DNA of 64,000 nucleotides, taken from Dendrophyllia cribrosa. Its lineage: Eukaryota > Cnidaria > Anthozoa > Scleractinia > Dendrophylliidae. Within the stretch, counting starts at the first letter, position 1. Every line of letters starts with the position of its first letter. The notes under the pieces were generated by a model, which was not told the origin of the DNA, did not search any database, and saw only the letters and a list, made by a program, of their open reading frames with translations. The stretch spans positions 26,272,600-26,336,599 of the forward strand of contig JAJLRJ010000007.1 of the NCBI GenBank assembly GCA_024195265.1, written 5' to 3'. Made by a program: the position numbers and the translations under genes. Below are positions 32,349-43,822 of this stretch, in pieces.

Positions 32349-32492
32349 TGATTAATATATATTAATAAGTTACCTATCCCAAACTACGTCATCACCTAGG
32401 CACCTAATCAACCTATCCACTAATGCATATTAATGATTTACCTATCCTTACCTATCCATTTGCGAGGTTAAATCCATACTTATACTACTACT

Positions 32493-32498
32493 CATCTG
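32493..32498. repeat. Target-site duplication CATCTG, right
   Basis: Direct copy of 27805-27810. Confidence 0.85.
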
Positions 32499-33129
32499 TC
32501 AGAAGAGCTTCCCGACAAAAAAACCTTGACGACATTTGGCTAAGCTTCAATTATTTTTCCGCAAATGAAAACACTGATAACTGACCCAGTTTACGATTTT
32601 TCATAATTCAAGCCAAAAATGCTCGAAAATACTTCGCATTGAAGTGGCTTACCAATCCCTGAACAGGCTGGTTTGAGGTCACTCTTTCTATCATAAGAAA
32701 CTTTTTCAACGCGGCCGCTTCCACCAACCGGTGCAAGTTCGCTAAAACCCACTGAAACACACATAAACTTATTTGATACTATTACAATCAGCTGCGTTTA
32801 TTAATTTGAGAAGTAGAAGACACAGCTTATGAATGATACATTCTGGTATATCCCTGACAGTAAGTTTATACTATTGAAGCAAATATAGTACATAGAAAGC
32901 TTCCAAACATTCTTCACTTTTTTAGGAAAATTGAAGATGATTCTCAGGATTCTTACTATTGAATTGGCCACTGAGAAACTAGACTAATGTTCAGTGACGT
33001 TAATTTTTATAAGATCTTGTATGTTGAGTGAAATGATCAGGAATTTTAAAGTAACTTACGCCAAGATGTATTTCAAGTTTAAACTAAAGAGAAGTTAAGT
33101 GTAAGTACTGATTTTCCCAAGATGTAAAC
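32499..33129. other. No supported gene
   Basis: AT-rich noncoding DNA between the Polinton-like element and the LINE 3' end. Confidence 0.5.
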
Positions 33130-33874
33130 TTAGTTTATAATAATAATAATAATAAATAATATTTAAGAGGAAGCCTCCAATCACCTGAAGGTGGTTTTCA
33201 AGAGGGTCCTCTAAATGAAGGTCAAAAATACATAAAACTAAATGCGGCTAAAACTAAGACTAAGATTAAAATACTAAATCACAATTCAAAATGATTTTAT
33301 AAAAACTGTTTCAGTTTGTGTTCAAAAATCGTTTTTGGCGTCAGTCTCTTGAGCTCACTCGGCAGGAAGGCCCAATCGTTAATTGCTATATAAGTTTTGT
33401 TTCTGCCCCACTACGTTCTTGGCCTATTGACTTTGGGCATGTAACCATTTCGGGTATTATAACCGTGATGTTGGCTCATTGTAGAACTGAACACCTCGAA
33501 ATGTTCGGGGATCTTTCCCTGCAATGCATCTTGCACAAGACAGCATCGATGACCGAAACGCCTCGCGTGCAATGGGGCCCACCACAACAATGTCAGGGCC
33601 TCAGCTGATGTCACTTTTGCTTTTACAATCGTTCTTTTGGAAAGACTGCAATTGTTTCATCTGTGTTGAAAGACCCAGCTGATCTCCCCAGACAACATCT
33701 GCATAATCCAGGTGTGGTAGGACAAGGCCATTAAAGTATGTCATGAGACTTCTCTTATCGAGCATATGATAAATTCGGTTAAACACTGAAAGGCGATGCA
33801 CTAGTTTTTGTAAGAGGCTAATGATATGCATCTTCCAATTCCATTTCTCATCCAGTACTACCCTTAGATACTTA
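33130..33874 (-). pseudogene. LINE reverse transcriptase C-terminal fragment (main part)
   Basis: Minus-strand coding with frameshifts. The reading includes KYLRVVLDEKWNWKMHI, then LVHRLSVFNRIYHMLDKRSL, then FNGLVLPHLDYADVVWGDQ, the classic non-LTR reverse-transcriptase thumb region. A shifted frame toward 33411-33600 continues the C-terminal region (EALTLLWWAPLHARRFGHRC). The element's 3' end is at a TTA-type microsatellite tail near 33138-33156. The coding is interrupted at 33874 by a pogo element and resumes at 36618. Confidence 0.75.
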
Positions 33875-36617
33875 CCGTATTTTCCGGTGTATAAGTCGAC
33901 CTCTGAAACCACGAAAATTTGCCCCAAAAATCGACCTCGTCTTATACACCGGCCAAAACTCAAGAGCTGTCGGTTCATAAGGAAATTAGCATAACAATGG
34001 CACCCTGAGATTACTAGTAACATCGAAGTGACATTTATTGCAGTAAAGGAGCAACGATCGATCTTGGTTTCACTTTCCGAGCAAAATACGCGTTCTTACC
34101 TTTACGAGTGTGAATTCTTCACATTAGGGATTTGTCATTAGAAATGTTCATTTTCCCGCTCAATGCGTGCAAGTTTGAGGTTATTTTGTGCTTGAAATCC
34201 ATGACTAATAATACTTCTGAAGGAAACAAATCGCACATCGATCGACAAAACGCTAGAAACTTGGTAACCGCACACTTGCTTAGCAACCCAGCATTGGCAA
34301 CACGCGCGCGCGAGCCAATAAAATTCTCTAAAACAAGTCTATTGTGTCATCTTTTGTTAGTCTTGTTGTTGGGAATAACGAAATGCCAATCAGAAAGCTG
34401 AAAAACAATAGAGGGATGCATTTCCTAGTACTGTTAATCACTGAATTAGATCAATTGAAATCACTTAGTCTCATCTTTGTTTCAAACAAGATTTCAGCTT
34501 ACCTGCTTTGGAAAATGCCTTCGAAACGTATAAAGTATTCCGCTAAGTTTAAACTGAGTGTTGTCCAGTTTGCTGAAAAGTCGAACAACTGTGCTGCAAG
34601 TAGAGAATTCTGTGTAAACGAGAAGCTGGTGAGAGACTGGCGACGTCAAGTAGAAAAACTAAAGTGCATGCCGAAGAACAAATGTGCTGATCGAGGGAAG
34701 CAGTGTTACTGGCCAGAAATAGAAGACAGCCTTGCCAAATGGATAGAAGACCAACGAAGCTGTGGCTACATTGTGACGCGGAATCTAATCCGAATCAAGG
34801 CCAAAGCATTGGCAAGTGAACTGAAAACGAGCGTCTTCAAAGCAACCAACAGCTGGTGCACGAGGTTTCTTCGCCGAAAGAACTTTGTGTTACGGCAAAA
34901 GACCAAAATCGCCCAGAAACTGCCAGACGATTTAGAGGACAAGATAACAAGATTCCACAGATTCATCATCAAACATCGCAGAGAGAAACAGTATGAACTA
35001 GTCCATATTGGAAATATGGATGAGACCCCGGTGTGGTTCGACATGCCATCGGCGAAAACCGTGAACTCTCGAGGAGAGAAGACTGTGGCGATCAAGACAA
35101 CTGGCCATGAGAAGTCACGATTCACTGTCGTGTTGTCTTGCCTCGGCGATGGAACGAAATTGAAACCAATGGTAGTTTTTAAAAGAAAAACCATGCCTAA
35201 AGAGAAATTTCCACCTGGAGTAGTTGTCCACATCCATCCAAAAGGGTGGATGGATGAAGAAGGATTGAAAATCTGGATACAGAAAGTTTGGTGTGCGAGA
35301 CCAGGAGGCCTGCTTCGAAAGAAAAGTTTATTAGTGTGGGACTCATTCAGAGCTCATCTGGTCGACTCTGTTAAGCAAGCTTTGAAGGAAACCAACACCG
35401 ACATTGCAGTCATTCCAGGAGGACTCACTAGCGTTTTGCAACCCCTTGATGTGAGCCTCAACAAACCCTTCAAGGATCGACTTCGTGAAAAGTGGACGGA
35501 ATGGATGATCGAGGGACAGAAGGAGTACACTGCTGGTGGAAATTTGAAGGCCGCTTCACTAAGCACTGTCTGTCAATGGGTCAACGAAGCATGGAAAGCT
35601 ATTCCTGCGGACATTGTTTCACGCTCCTTCAAGAAATGCGGAATCACGAATGCAATGGATGGTACCGAAGATGACATTCTATGGAATGAAGAGCAATCGA
35701 CAGCTCCTGAAATCCCTGTGGCTGAAGAGGAAGAAGAATTCGGAGACATCTACGATGACCGATTGTCAGAAGAACAATGGCGAGACTTGTTTGGAGAAAG
35801 TGACAATGAGGAGTTTGAAGGATTCTGAACAATTAATGAGACACAGACTGATATGACATTTTTCTTTATTCACTTTTTTGTATACAGAATTGTAAAATTT
35901 ATAGTTACCCGGTAATTCATGTAATCGGTATTCATAGCGTAACTTGTTTAAAAAAAAAAGTGATTATTGTGGACAACAATCGATCAACACGAGGCACTGA
36001 CTTTATTCACTTTGTTTGTATATAAAATTGTAAATAGTTTAGTCCATCTTATTCGTGTAACATAGCTTTAAGAATATTAAATGTTTGTGGACCAAAATAT
36101 CAGTTTATTTTGAATTGAACTGTTGAAGGGGGACCTAGAACCGGCATCTTTTTCTAATCGAAATGAGCACGTGCTTCTGGCTACTGGTTTCCAGTGTTGT
36201 CCGAGCTTAGCTGGGTTACTAAGCATCCAAGATGGCGGCCTGTTTACAGACTCGTTCGATCTATGGCTTCATGCGTTCATTTTACGGCATTTCTTCATTG
36301 TAAAAAGCCTCAAAATGACCCACAAACATAACAAAAGCAATTTTAGAGCAGGTATCTTAAGAATTTGGATTCATATTTGTCAATTTATTAACGAAGTGCA
36401 TTCGTTCGCGTGTTAGTCGATCAATGTGGTTCATTCAGTTTACTTTGACTTTGGGTCTCGAAGATGCTCTGCAAGAGAGACAAGACTTGTTTTCCTAGAA
36501 AATCGTAAAGAATTTTTCTACTCATACTTGATGCCAAATCAAGAAAATCCTAATTTTTAGGCTCAAAAAGTGGGGTCGACTTATACACCGGTTCGACTTA
36601 TACACCGGAAAATACGG
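33875..36617. mobile_element. Complete pogo/Tigger-type transposon, 2.74 kb
   Basis: Terminal repeats CCGTATTTTCCGGTGTATAA (about 24 bp, perfect) with TA on each side (33873-33874, 36618-36619). The right end has a second tandem copy of the CGACTTATACACCGG part. It contains one intact transposase gene. It is inserted into the LINE coding region between a Pro-Ser-Ile and Lys-Tyr-Leu reading, which confirms both ends. The intact ORF and matching TIRs suggest recent or possible activity. Confidence 0.9.
34515..35828 (+). CDS. Pogo/Tigger-type transposase, intact, 437 aa
   Basis: The start is placed at MPSKRIKYSAKFKL, where the helix-turn-helix DNA-binding region begins, since upstream frame has no motif. 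The N-terminal region (1-60) is a Psq/CENP-B-like HTH. A second HTH (about 65-135) follows, with CWPEIEDSLAKWIEDQR and SWCTRFLRRKNF. The DDE region shows NMDETPVWFDM (first Asp), LLVWDSFRAHL (second) and TSVLQPLDVSLNKPFKDRL (third). The tail is very acidic. No stop or frameshift. It is the only visible gene of the element. The family cuts and pastes at TA. Confidence 0.9.
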   Translation: MPSKRIKYSAKFKLSVVQFAEKSNNCAASREFCVNEKLVRDWRRQVEKLKCMPKNKCADRGKQCYWPEIEDSLAKWIEDQRSCGYIVTRNLIRIKAKALASELKTSVFKATNSWCTRFLRRKNFVLRQKTKIAQKLPDDLEDKITRFHRFIIKHRREKQYELVHIGNMDETPVWFDMPSAKTVNSRGEKTVAIKTTGHEKSRFTVVLSCLGDGTKLKPMVVFKRKTMPKEKFPPGVVVHIHPKGWMDEEGLKIWIQKVWCARPGGLLRKKSLLVWDSFRAHLVDSVKQALKETNTDIAVIPGGLTSVLQPLDVSLNKPFKDRLREKWTEWMIEGQKEYTAGGNLKAASLSTVCQWVNEAWKAIPADIVSRSFKKCGITNAMDGTEDDILWNEEQSTAPEIPVAEEEEEFGDIYDDRLSEEQWRDLFGESDNEEFEGF

Positions 36618-36710
36618 TAATAGATGGAACACGATTTTCCTAGCTGCAAGTCGATCTTTATCGTAATCCAACCAAATTGTGCTATAAACTTCTACAATTA
36701 TCACCAATCA
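36618..36710 (-). pseudogene. LINE fragment, upstream part beyond the pogo insertion
   Basis: Minus-strand sequence that continues the LINE reading into the 33130-33874 fragment when the pogo element and one TA are removed (Val-Pro-Ser-Ile joins Lys-Tyr-Leu). An in-frame TAG occurs a few codons upstream, so this copy is dead. Confidence 0.55.
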
Positions 36711-37074
36711 AGCTACAAATCAAAACTGATATGGCTAACAAAGGGAATAACGAAAACAAATGAATCTGAACACATTCAAAATGCGGTACATCATTGACCA
36801 AAAATACGACTTCTCGTTTTACAGGTGAACAAGTGAATGAAAATATTTTGAACCAATAAAATAATGATGACAACATTGAATTAATATCTTCATCTTATTT
36901 TAAGGTGACAACAATTATTGAAGAACTGTTTTAAAAAAAGGCTTAATTTTAGCGGTTTACATAACTGTTGCACACAAGAAAAGAGCATTTCCATTTCCAC
37001 TGTAGAAAGTCGCGATGAAAGCGTCAGTTCTTTTGTTTCCAAGCTGCAAACTGAGCCATTTCTTCATCTCAGCG

Positions 37075-37334
37075 TAAGGTGATGTTACACGGGACGATTC
37101 GCAACGACAATTTTTAGCGCAACATTGCACTAAAAGTTGACGCCGTGTAACATGGGTGCGCGGACGATTTTATGCGCAATTTTTGCGTTGCGAGTTTATC
37201 AGCTTCAAAAACTCGCAACGCACAGATTTCGAAGAAAATTGTCCGCGCACCCATGTGACACGGCGTCAACTTTTAGCGCAACATTGTTGCGCTAAAAATC
37301 GTCGTTGCGAATCGTCCCGTGTAACATCACCTTA
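37075..37334. mobile_element. Palindromic MITE, arms of about 115 bp
   Basis: Begins TAAGGTGATGTTACACGGGA and ends with its reverse complement. The arms share blocks such as CGATTCGCAACGAC and AGCGCAACATTG, and a short centre joins them. TA or TAA/TTA at the edges may be the target duplication. No coding content. Confidence 0.85.
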
Positions 37335-37374
37335 AATTGGTATTGAGTGTTTCGTGTTCTCTGTGCGAGTCAAA

Positions 37375-37490
37375 GTACAAATGGCGCAATTTCTGCTAAA
37401 AATAGCCCAAATTGTCCTTTATATGGGGATAGGCAGCTCTAAAGAAATGACATGTTGTTACGGTCTCCGTCCCTGATTATGGCTCCTGAT
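37375..37490 (+). repeat. Dispersed repeat copy
   Basis: Shares AAATAGCCCAAATTGTCC, AGCTCTAAAGAAATGACATG and GGTCTCCGTCCCTGATTATG with copies near 23395 (+) and 27435-27530 (-). Likely a nonautonomous repeat family. Ends not defined. Confidence 0.6.
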
Positions 37491-38112
37491 ATTAGCCAAT
37501 GAACAAGCAATTTCTACCTGCGTTATAAGCTAGCGCGCGGTCAACATGTAGTAGTTGAACTCTCGTCCGACGCTATTCGAGGTCGCGATGTCTGCGCGCG
37601 GAGCGCATATAATTTGCGAGGTGTTGATCATTTTTTTGCGCAAATTGTTGAAAGTGAAACAAGTCGTCCTTCGCGACTTAAATTAATTCCGCGCGCAAAT
37701 TTATTGAATAAAACTCGACTAAAATAAGTGAAGGTCGACTTGTGGCAAGTCTTAATGAGTAAAGCTGTAAGAATTTTCACAATTAAAGCGAAGACTGGCT
37801 AGCGGGTGGTTTCCTTCCCCGTTTTAGGTTTTTCTTCCAAGTCAGCTTTGTCTCCTCGTTTGGTTTGTTCCTCCGCCTCATTTACCGTCGCCCTTTACCA
37901 GGCACAGGCTCACCCTCGCCTCATACAGTGGTGTAATTGAGAGAAAAAACCCGTTTATAGACGGTTCACGAAACTAGCCCGTGCGGAATTTGTACCTACT
38001 TTTAACACCCTGGTGTGTCTCTAGATTTGTGTGGCTTTAGTAGTTATTTCGTTAAGATGATGGATCCATCTCAACTAGCTATCGGTCCCAAAAATGTTCT
38101 TGGCGCCAAATT

Positions 38113-38414
38113 TTGCTGGGTGCCCACCCCTATAAAGAAGGAACCCCTGATGAGAATCTACGTGAAAACATCATTGAAGGCCTTCTTGTTTGCCGGACAT
38201 CACGTAGCATGGCGAGCTCCTCACCCGTCAAGTCCATTTCTATCCGTTCGGATGGCGACGGGAAGAGATCTATCCATGTAAAGAAATCAGCAAACCTTTC
38301 CAAATCAATTTCAAATTTTTATTTTCGAATTGATAGCTTCGTTGAATTCCCAGATGAATTGAAGCGGTACAATGGCTACCTTCTTCACGTTCAACGAAAG
38401 GACAACGTTCACAT
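38113..38414 (+). CDS. Candidate coding exon, unknown
   Basis: An open frame of 101 codons ending at a good donor (CACAT|GTAAGT). The peptide includes ENIIEGLLVCRTSRSMASSS, then FYFRIDSFVEFPDELKRYNG. The even amino-acid composition and the donor suggest a true exon. No domain is recognised and no partner exons identified. Confidence 0.3.
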
Positions 38415-40134
38415 GTAAGTACACAAAGCTTATTCATTTCTTTGTAAGTCTAAAATCCATGGCTAAAGAACAGTATTGCGAGTGCATGGACTGCTGACTG
38501 TTACCTTTACCAGTAAAGTGGTTGTTTCCAAATTTGTTGTTGGAATGTAGCTCCTGGCCGGGACAAATCGGCCAGAAAACGGAAATCAATATCGGCCGCG
38601 GAGAATACATGTATGCATGGTCACTTTCCAAAGAAGTATTACTCAAATGGCTTGACGAGTCGTCGGTGAGGAAAAAGGCTAATAAACTATAACCTTAACT
38701 CTTAAACTTAAATCAGGAAGGTAGGCTTTGTAGCTCGAAATGTAAGAAAAACTTGCACAATTCCGGATACAATGAGCTCAATTGTTCAGTGAAGTATCAA
38801 GTGATGATCTGTACTCGAAGCACGTTTCGCTTTAAGGACTTTAAGAAGCAAACCAATGTTAATCTAAATAGATTTTTTGTCTTAAAATGTTTCTTTTCCT
38901 TTTTTTTTTGTTTTATTTCATTTATCCATTGAAACGATCGCGTTAAAATTGGAGCATCAAGCCAACAGTCTCACCTTGGTTAATTTTTTTTATATCAACT
39001 TAGAGATGTCAGTCGGCGAACACTGAATTTCCGGCCTTTTTCCAGGGTGTCTGGAAAACTAAGACCGAGAAAAATAAGACCTGACTCTGTCTTATATAAA
39101 AATCATGAAATGTCTTATACAAAATCCTGGCCACTTGCCAACAGTGTAAGACCTAGAAAAATAAAACCCTGTCTTCTATAAAAATCATGAAATGTCTTAT
39201 ATAAAATCCTGGTCACTTGCCAAGGTATTTTTGTACCGGTGTCATGCAGTGATGGTTTTCGGATTTAAAAGATCCATTTGTCCTACTGCTAATAACATTC
39301 ATGGTTTTCGCACGGCATGAAAGCAAATAAAAGGTTAAGACCATGCGATACGTTTCTCAGAATATTTGATTCAATTACTGGAACGCTAAGGTAAAAGAAA
39401 TTCGATGTTTTATTGCAGATTAACTTTTATTTATTTATTTAATTTCCTCTAAAGAACACTCGACCGTCGATAAAGTGGGATGTGGAAAACTTAAAGCGTA
39501 AATCGTGTAGAAAGCCACGTTTTTGCGAAGGCGAAGAATTTGAAAGCATTAAATTCCAGTGAATTGATGCAATATGTTTCTCAGAATATTTGAAGCAATT
39601 CCTGGAGCTCTGCGGTAAAATAAATTCGATAGTTTATTGCAGTTTCACTTTGTTGTATTTATTTAATTGATAGAATGCTGCAGTTATATTAAGAGCTTTT
39701 GTTTAAAATAATGTGTCAAACTTTTGTTGCACATGCTAGTCATAAACATTCATTCATTCACAAGTCGCCATAAACATTTACCAGGTCCGCAGTTAGACCA
39801 GCTTGTGTACATGTATTATATCTGACCTCTCACACGTTCGAGCCGTTCGCTTGTAATTGTCGTTTATCAGCCGTAATTTGGCGAGCGAAGCTACAAGGAT
39901 AACAGAGAATTCTTGCAAGCGCATGGTCTTTATTCAGGTTTCAAATTACCCTTTTGACACATGCAAATTTGGTGCACTTTTACTAACTACTAACTACGTA
40001 CAACAAACTAAAAACCGCTAAATTTGTTTTCCTGATACATAACTTTCCCTGCTGTCTTTAACTTCGATTATATTTAGGTTGTTGTTACGCTATTCACCGT
40101 GTATCTAGAATCTTAGTACGGGAGTCCCTAACTG
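38415..40134. other. Noncoding, local duplications
   Basis: Two tandem units of about 90 bp at 39057-39222 share AAAATCATGAAATGTCTTAT. Two direct repeats at about 39348-39440 and 39568-39670 share TTTCTCAGAATATTTGA and TTTATTGCAG. No gene seen. Confidence 0.6.
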
Positions 40135-40470
40135 TTTCCTATTACAGCTATTTAATAGAGTCTTAGTACTCCTAGTACTCTAGTCACAGTGGACCTAGAG
40201 TCTTGGTATGCTAGTACTATAGTACTCCTAGTACTCTAGTAACTCCTAGTACTCTAGTCACAGTGGACCTAGAGTCTTGGTATGCTAGTACTATAGTACT
40301 CCTAGTACTCTAGTCACAGTGGACCTAGAATCTTGGTATGCTAGTACTATAGTACTCCTAGTATTCTAGTCACAGTGGACCTAGAGTCTTGGTATGCTAG
40401 TACAATAGTACTCCTAGTATTCTAGCAACTCCTAGTACTCTAGTCACAGTGGACCTAGAGTCTTGGAAAA
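40135..40470 (+). repeat. CTAGTACT minisatellite, related to the 24 kb array
   Basis: About five or six units of 56-75 bp contain CACAGTGGACCTAGAGTCTT and GGTATGCTAGTACTATAGTA. Its reverse complement shares GAGTCTTAGTACGCTAGTAC-like and CTAGTCACGGTG-like words with the 24072-24780 array. It is followed by two copies (40475-40515, 40605-40655) of an AAAACAGTCCTAGTA/AAGGAAAAAAAC segment. Confidence 0.85.
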
Positions 40471-40655
40471 AAAACAGTCCTAGTAACTTAATCATTGGTA
40501 TTAAGGAAAAAAACTACAACCAATTTTCACAAAGCTACAGAACTCTATGAATGTATACATGCCAGTCATCGGCATTTAATTACCTTGATCTGGGACGTCA
40601 ACTAAAAAAAAACAGTCCTAGTACCTTAATCATCGGTACTAAGGAAAAAAACGTC

Positions 40656-43600
40656 AAAAACATGTCCTATTTCAGGCAGCGTATGTATAAAGTCACTGCA
40701 CGTGACGTATTATCGATCACTTGATAGGTGTGTGGGCTTTTAATTGTTTTGAAATTGCGGCAACCTATTGTATTTGATTTAGAAATGTTTTTCTATTGTC
40801 AAATATCCCAACAGAAAATAGACAATGAATAACTGAAAATGCATTGTGCAAATTGACCCAACAACACATTTTCATCGTCAATTAACTAGCAAGGCGGAGA
40901 AAGGCTTTCACTTTCACTTCACTAACATCAAAATTATTTACATTCACACTCTTGATTCTTTGTTACTCAACTTTTATTGACTTGCACCAACACGAATTTT
41001 CAAACTTTCTCTCAATCTTCTCTATCCTGCCAAGAACCATATCCAGTTGACTACTGCGCCTCGCATTTTCTACGTAATGTCCGATTCTACAACGCCATCT
41101 TTACCATATTCACTATCACGTTCTAATGCATTAACGAGCCCCGGGGGTAACGCGGTGGCTTTAAGAGCCCTTTGATTATATTTTGATACTTTTTGATTGA
41201 AATCAATCAAAATCAACCTGTAAAAAAAATCGATAATCACAAAAAATTGTGTGATCGACTTTTATCGAATTCCGATATTTGTCGATTGATTAGTATCGAA
41301 TTCAACAGAGAACGATTGATGTTTATAGACTATAAAAATTATTGACATGTTATGCCCTGATATCAGCTCAATAGTAGCTGTTTTGTCCACATTTGAACTT
41401 GTAAGAGGTTTTAAATATGACGTGTAGCAAGAAAGATGTTTCATTGCCTTTCATTTCACTAGCTGTTTCACTGTATTTCAAGCGCAAAGATGTACAGTAG
41501 ATCTTTGACAGTGGAAATTAGAGGTGGAATTAAAACAAAAACCTGAGGGTCTGCATCTTGCATCATGCTCTAAAATTAAATTTAACATCGACTACAGTAA
41601 GTTGTATTGCTATTTCGAAGTTTGGTTTATTTTTGTTCAACTAAGGTACCGGTAATTAGACTTTCAAAGACTACAGTCACATGTACATGTTTTGGTTTAC
41701 ATTTCAAAGAAGGAACAAGTCGAATAAAGTTAATTGCTTCGTCAATTCCAAGCCCGCTCAACCCCCCCCCCCCCCCCCCACCCCCAATGGCTCCGTCAAT
41801 TCCAAGCCCGCTCATCCCCCTGGCATTTGTCAGGCATTGGTCTTTTTTTTAACAATGTTGCAAATGCCTCATGGTGGGGTCAGCTTTTGGTTCTATTTTC
41901 CTATGGAAGTAGCTGGGGTCACGCTCATAGTAGCCAGGGGAAATCCCCGGCCCCTGGCCTTTAGTGACAGCCCTCCCTCGACTGAACTAGGTGCATGTAC
42001 TGTATACCAGCAGTTAATCCTTTTTTTATGTCTGAAAAATTTATCAATCAATTCAAGATGTTCACTTACTATATTATTAACATCACATACTCTACATGTA
42101 CTGTCATGGATTATGGACATAAAAGTCTACACCACATTGTAAAACCCACTGCAAATCTGATCTTTCTAAGGTATGTTAATTTGAAATTGTTAATATACAA
42201 GTTTCCATGTAAATAAGAATAATTGGTTGTGGATTTATATTACATGCATGTTTATAATTGTTATGTTTTCATCGTAAATACTGAACATTTACATGTATAT
42301 TTTGGGCCTCTTCATACATGTACATACTGTACGACTGCTACAGCACAGCGTTAACAATATTACTATTGTTTAGTTATACTGTACGATGCCTATTATATGG
42401 ACTACACATGCTCAGAACATAACTTGCAAGAAATTGTCTCTTTCATTGCATAGTGACAGTAATTGCATTGCCAATTTCATTTAGCCAAAACGTCCTGATC
42501 CATGAGTTCTTAGGAAGATACTTCTTAATGAAGAAAAGTAGCAAAACTGAATATTGCCCTTGAGAGGGGGTTGGCCAAAAATTTTCTAACACTGATTATT
42601 TTTGTAATACTTTTGCTACTGATACTGATACTTTTGTGTGTATTTATGCTAATCAGATGTCCCCGGATAAATAAATGAATTAAAAAAAATGAATGCAAAA
42701 AAATGGGGGTGACACCATCTTTTATTTAGCAAAGTTAATGCAATGGCTACCAACCGTTGATGTGGTTAGTTTTCTTCCTCTGTGCACAGCTGAGTTGCAT
42801 GATGGTAGCATGGCATTGTGACAAACTGTATGTGCAGTAAGGATGCACATAAACAATAAGTGCAAACGTGCTTAAATTAAAAGTTTTCTATTTCAACAGA
42901 CTGTTGAAGAGGCATCCCTTGGTATATTCAGTATAAGCATAAGGTGGATTTTCTACGACTGAAGCAGTAAATGGAATTTTTACAATGACTATTTAAATAT
43001 TTTTAATTAATAATGATACTGTCTGTTTGTAAAAAGCGTTGTAGTGTAATTATGTGACCTTTCCTTTAAATCATTAAAGGGTCAGTCTCATCCAGGGTAT
43101 ATTGCTTTCCTCGGTTCTGTTTGTGGCCATTTTTGGGTGCTGCGAAAAAGGCCACCCAGTGATTATTGCAAAAGGTTAAGGTTCTATTGAGGTACATGTA
43201 CATGTACATTGAAACATTGGCAAACTGGATTTCTTTCTTTCTTAAAAACATGAAAACAAATAGTAAATTAAAGTAATAAACAAAAAAAATGAGGAGCTGT
43301 CAAAGTGATTTAGATCACTCGATGGATAGGACATTCTTAGTGAATTGGTTATATACATGTACATGAACGGTTTGATCATCCCCAGATCACACAGAATAGA
43401 GAGTTCAAGCATCATGACAATGTTCTTACTTTTTTCTAAAGCTTTGTCATCTTCCAAGTGAATGTACACTGGTTGATATAGGGAAGATACATGTATGGAA
43501 AGTGACAATAGTTTAATAATAATGACCAGTACATTTTGTCAGATCAATTATCTTTTATGTATGTCAGAAAGTCTTTTTAATGTATTATCATTGAAATTTA

Positions 43601-43822
43601 AATAATCCCATATCTTAATATGGATACTCGCGGGTATTGTTAGTACGTGAATGTATCACTATTCTAAGTACTAAGAATAATTGCGAGTATTTACATGACA
43701 ATAGATATCCGGTCATGCACTGCAATGTATAAATTACCTCGCACACATGCTTTTGTGCCAGTCTCATCTACGATGCCGTCTAGAGAGTTAGCTCCTGAAT
43801 TTTAACTGTTTCGCAACGCGTC
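40656..43822. other. No supported gene
   Basis: AT-rich sequence. Around 41170-41340 it repeats TCGAT/ATCGA words like 3410-3545. About 41735-41830 has two copies of GTCAATTCCAAGCCCGCTCA around a poly-C tract. ACATGTACATG-type words are frequent at 42240-43500. A stretch ending GGATAAATAAATGAATTAAA near 42685 could be a retroelement tail. Open frames show no domains. Confidence 0.4.

Larger units (their letters stand above)
27811..32492. mobile_element. Miniature Polinton/adintovirus-like element (4.68 kb)
   Basis: The termini are 5'-AGTAGTAGTA...TACTACTACT-3', beginning with AG and ending in CT as in Polinton/Maverick elements, with a perfect 6-bp duplication. The long TIRs (27811-28619 and 31589-32492) are well conserved over their inner 660 bp and more diverged outside. 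Four genes are arranged divergently from a central promoter: packaging-type ATPase and Pro-rich basic protein leftward; core-protein-like and acidic zinc-ribbon proteins rightward. I see no DNA polymerase, integrase, protease or capsid genes, so it would depend on other elements for movement. Two of the four genes carry disabling changes, so this copy is a fossil. tRNA-His-like sequences lie in both TIRs. Confidence 0.85.
31589..32492 (-). repeat. Right TIR of the Polinton-like element
   Basis: Starts inside the zinc-ribbon gene's 3' end. It contains the poly(A) signal, a deleted tRNA-His copy, and an AT-rich outer part with several repeats of TTACCTA-type words absent from the left TIR. Ends TACTACTACT. 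Confidence 0.8.

Noticed and set aside
34766..35566. Minus-strand ORFs inside the pogo element
   Set aside because: Antisense to the intact transposase; composition reflects the complementary codons.
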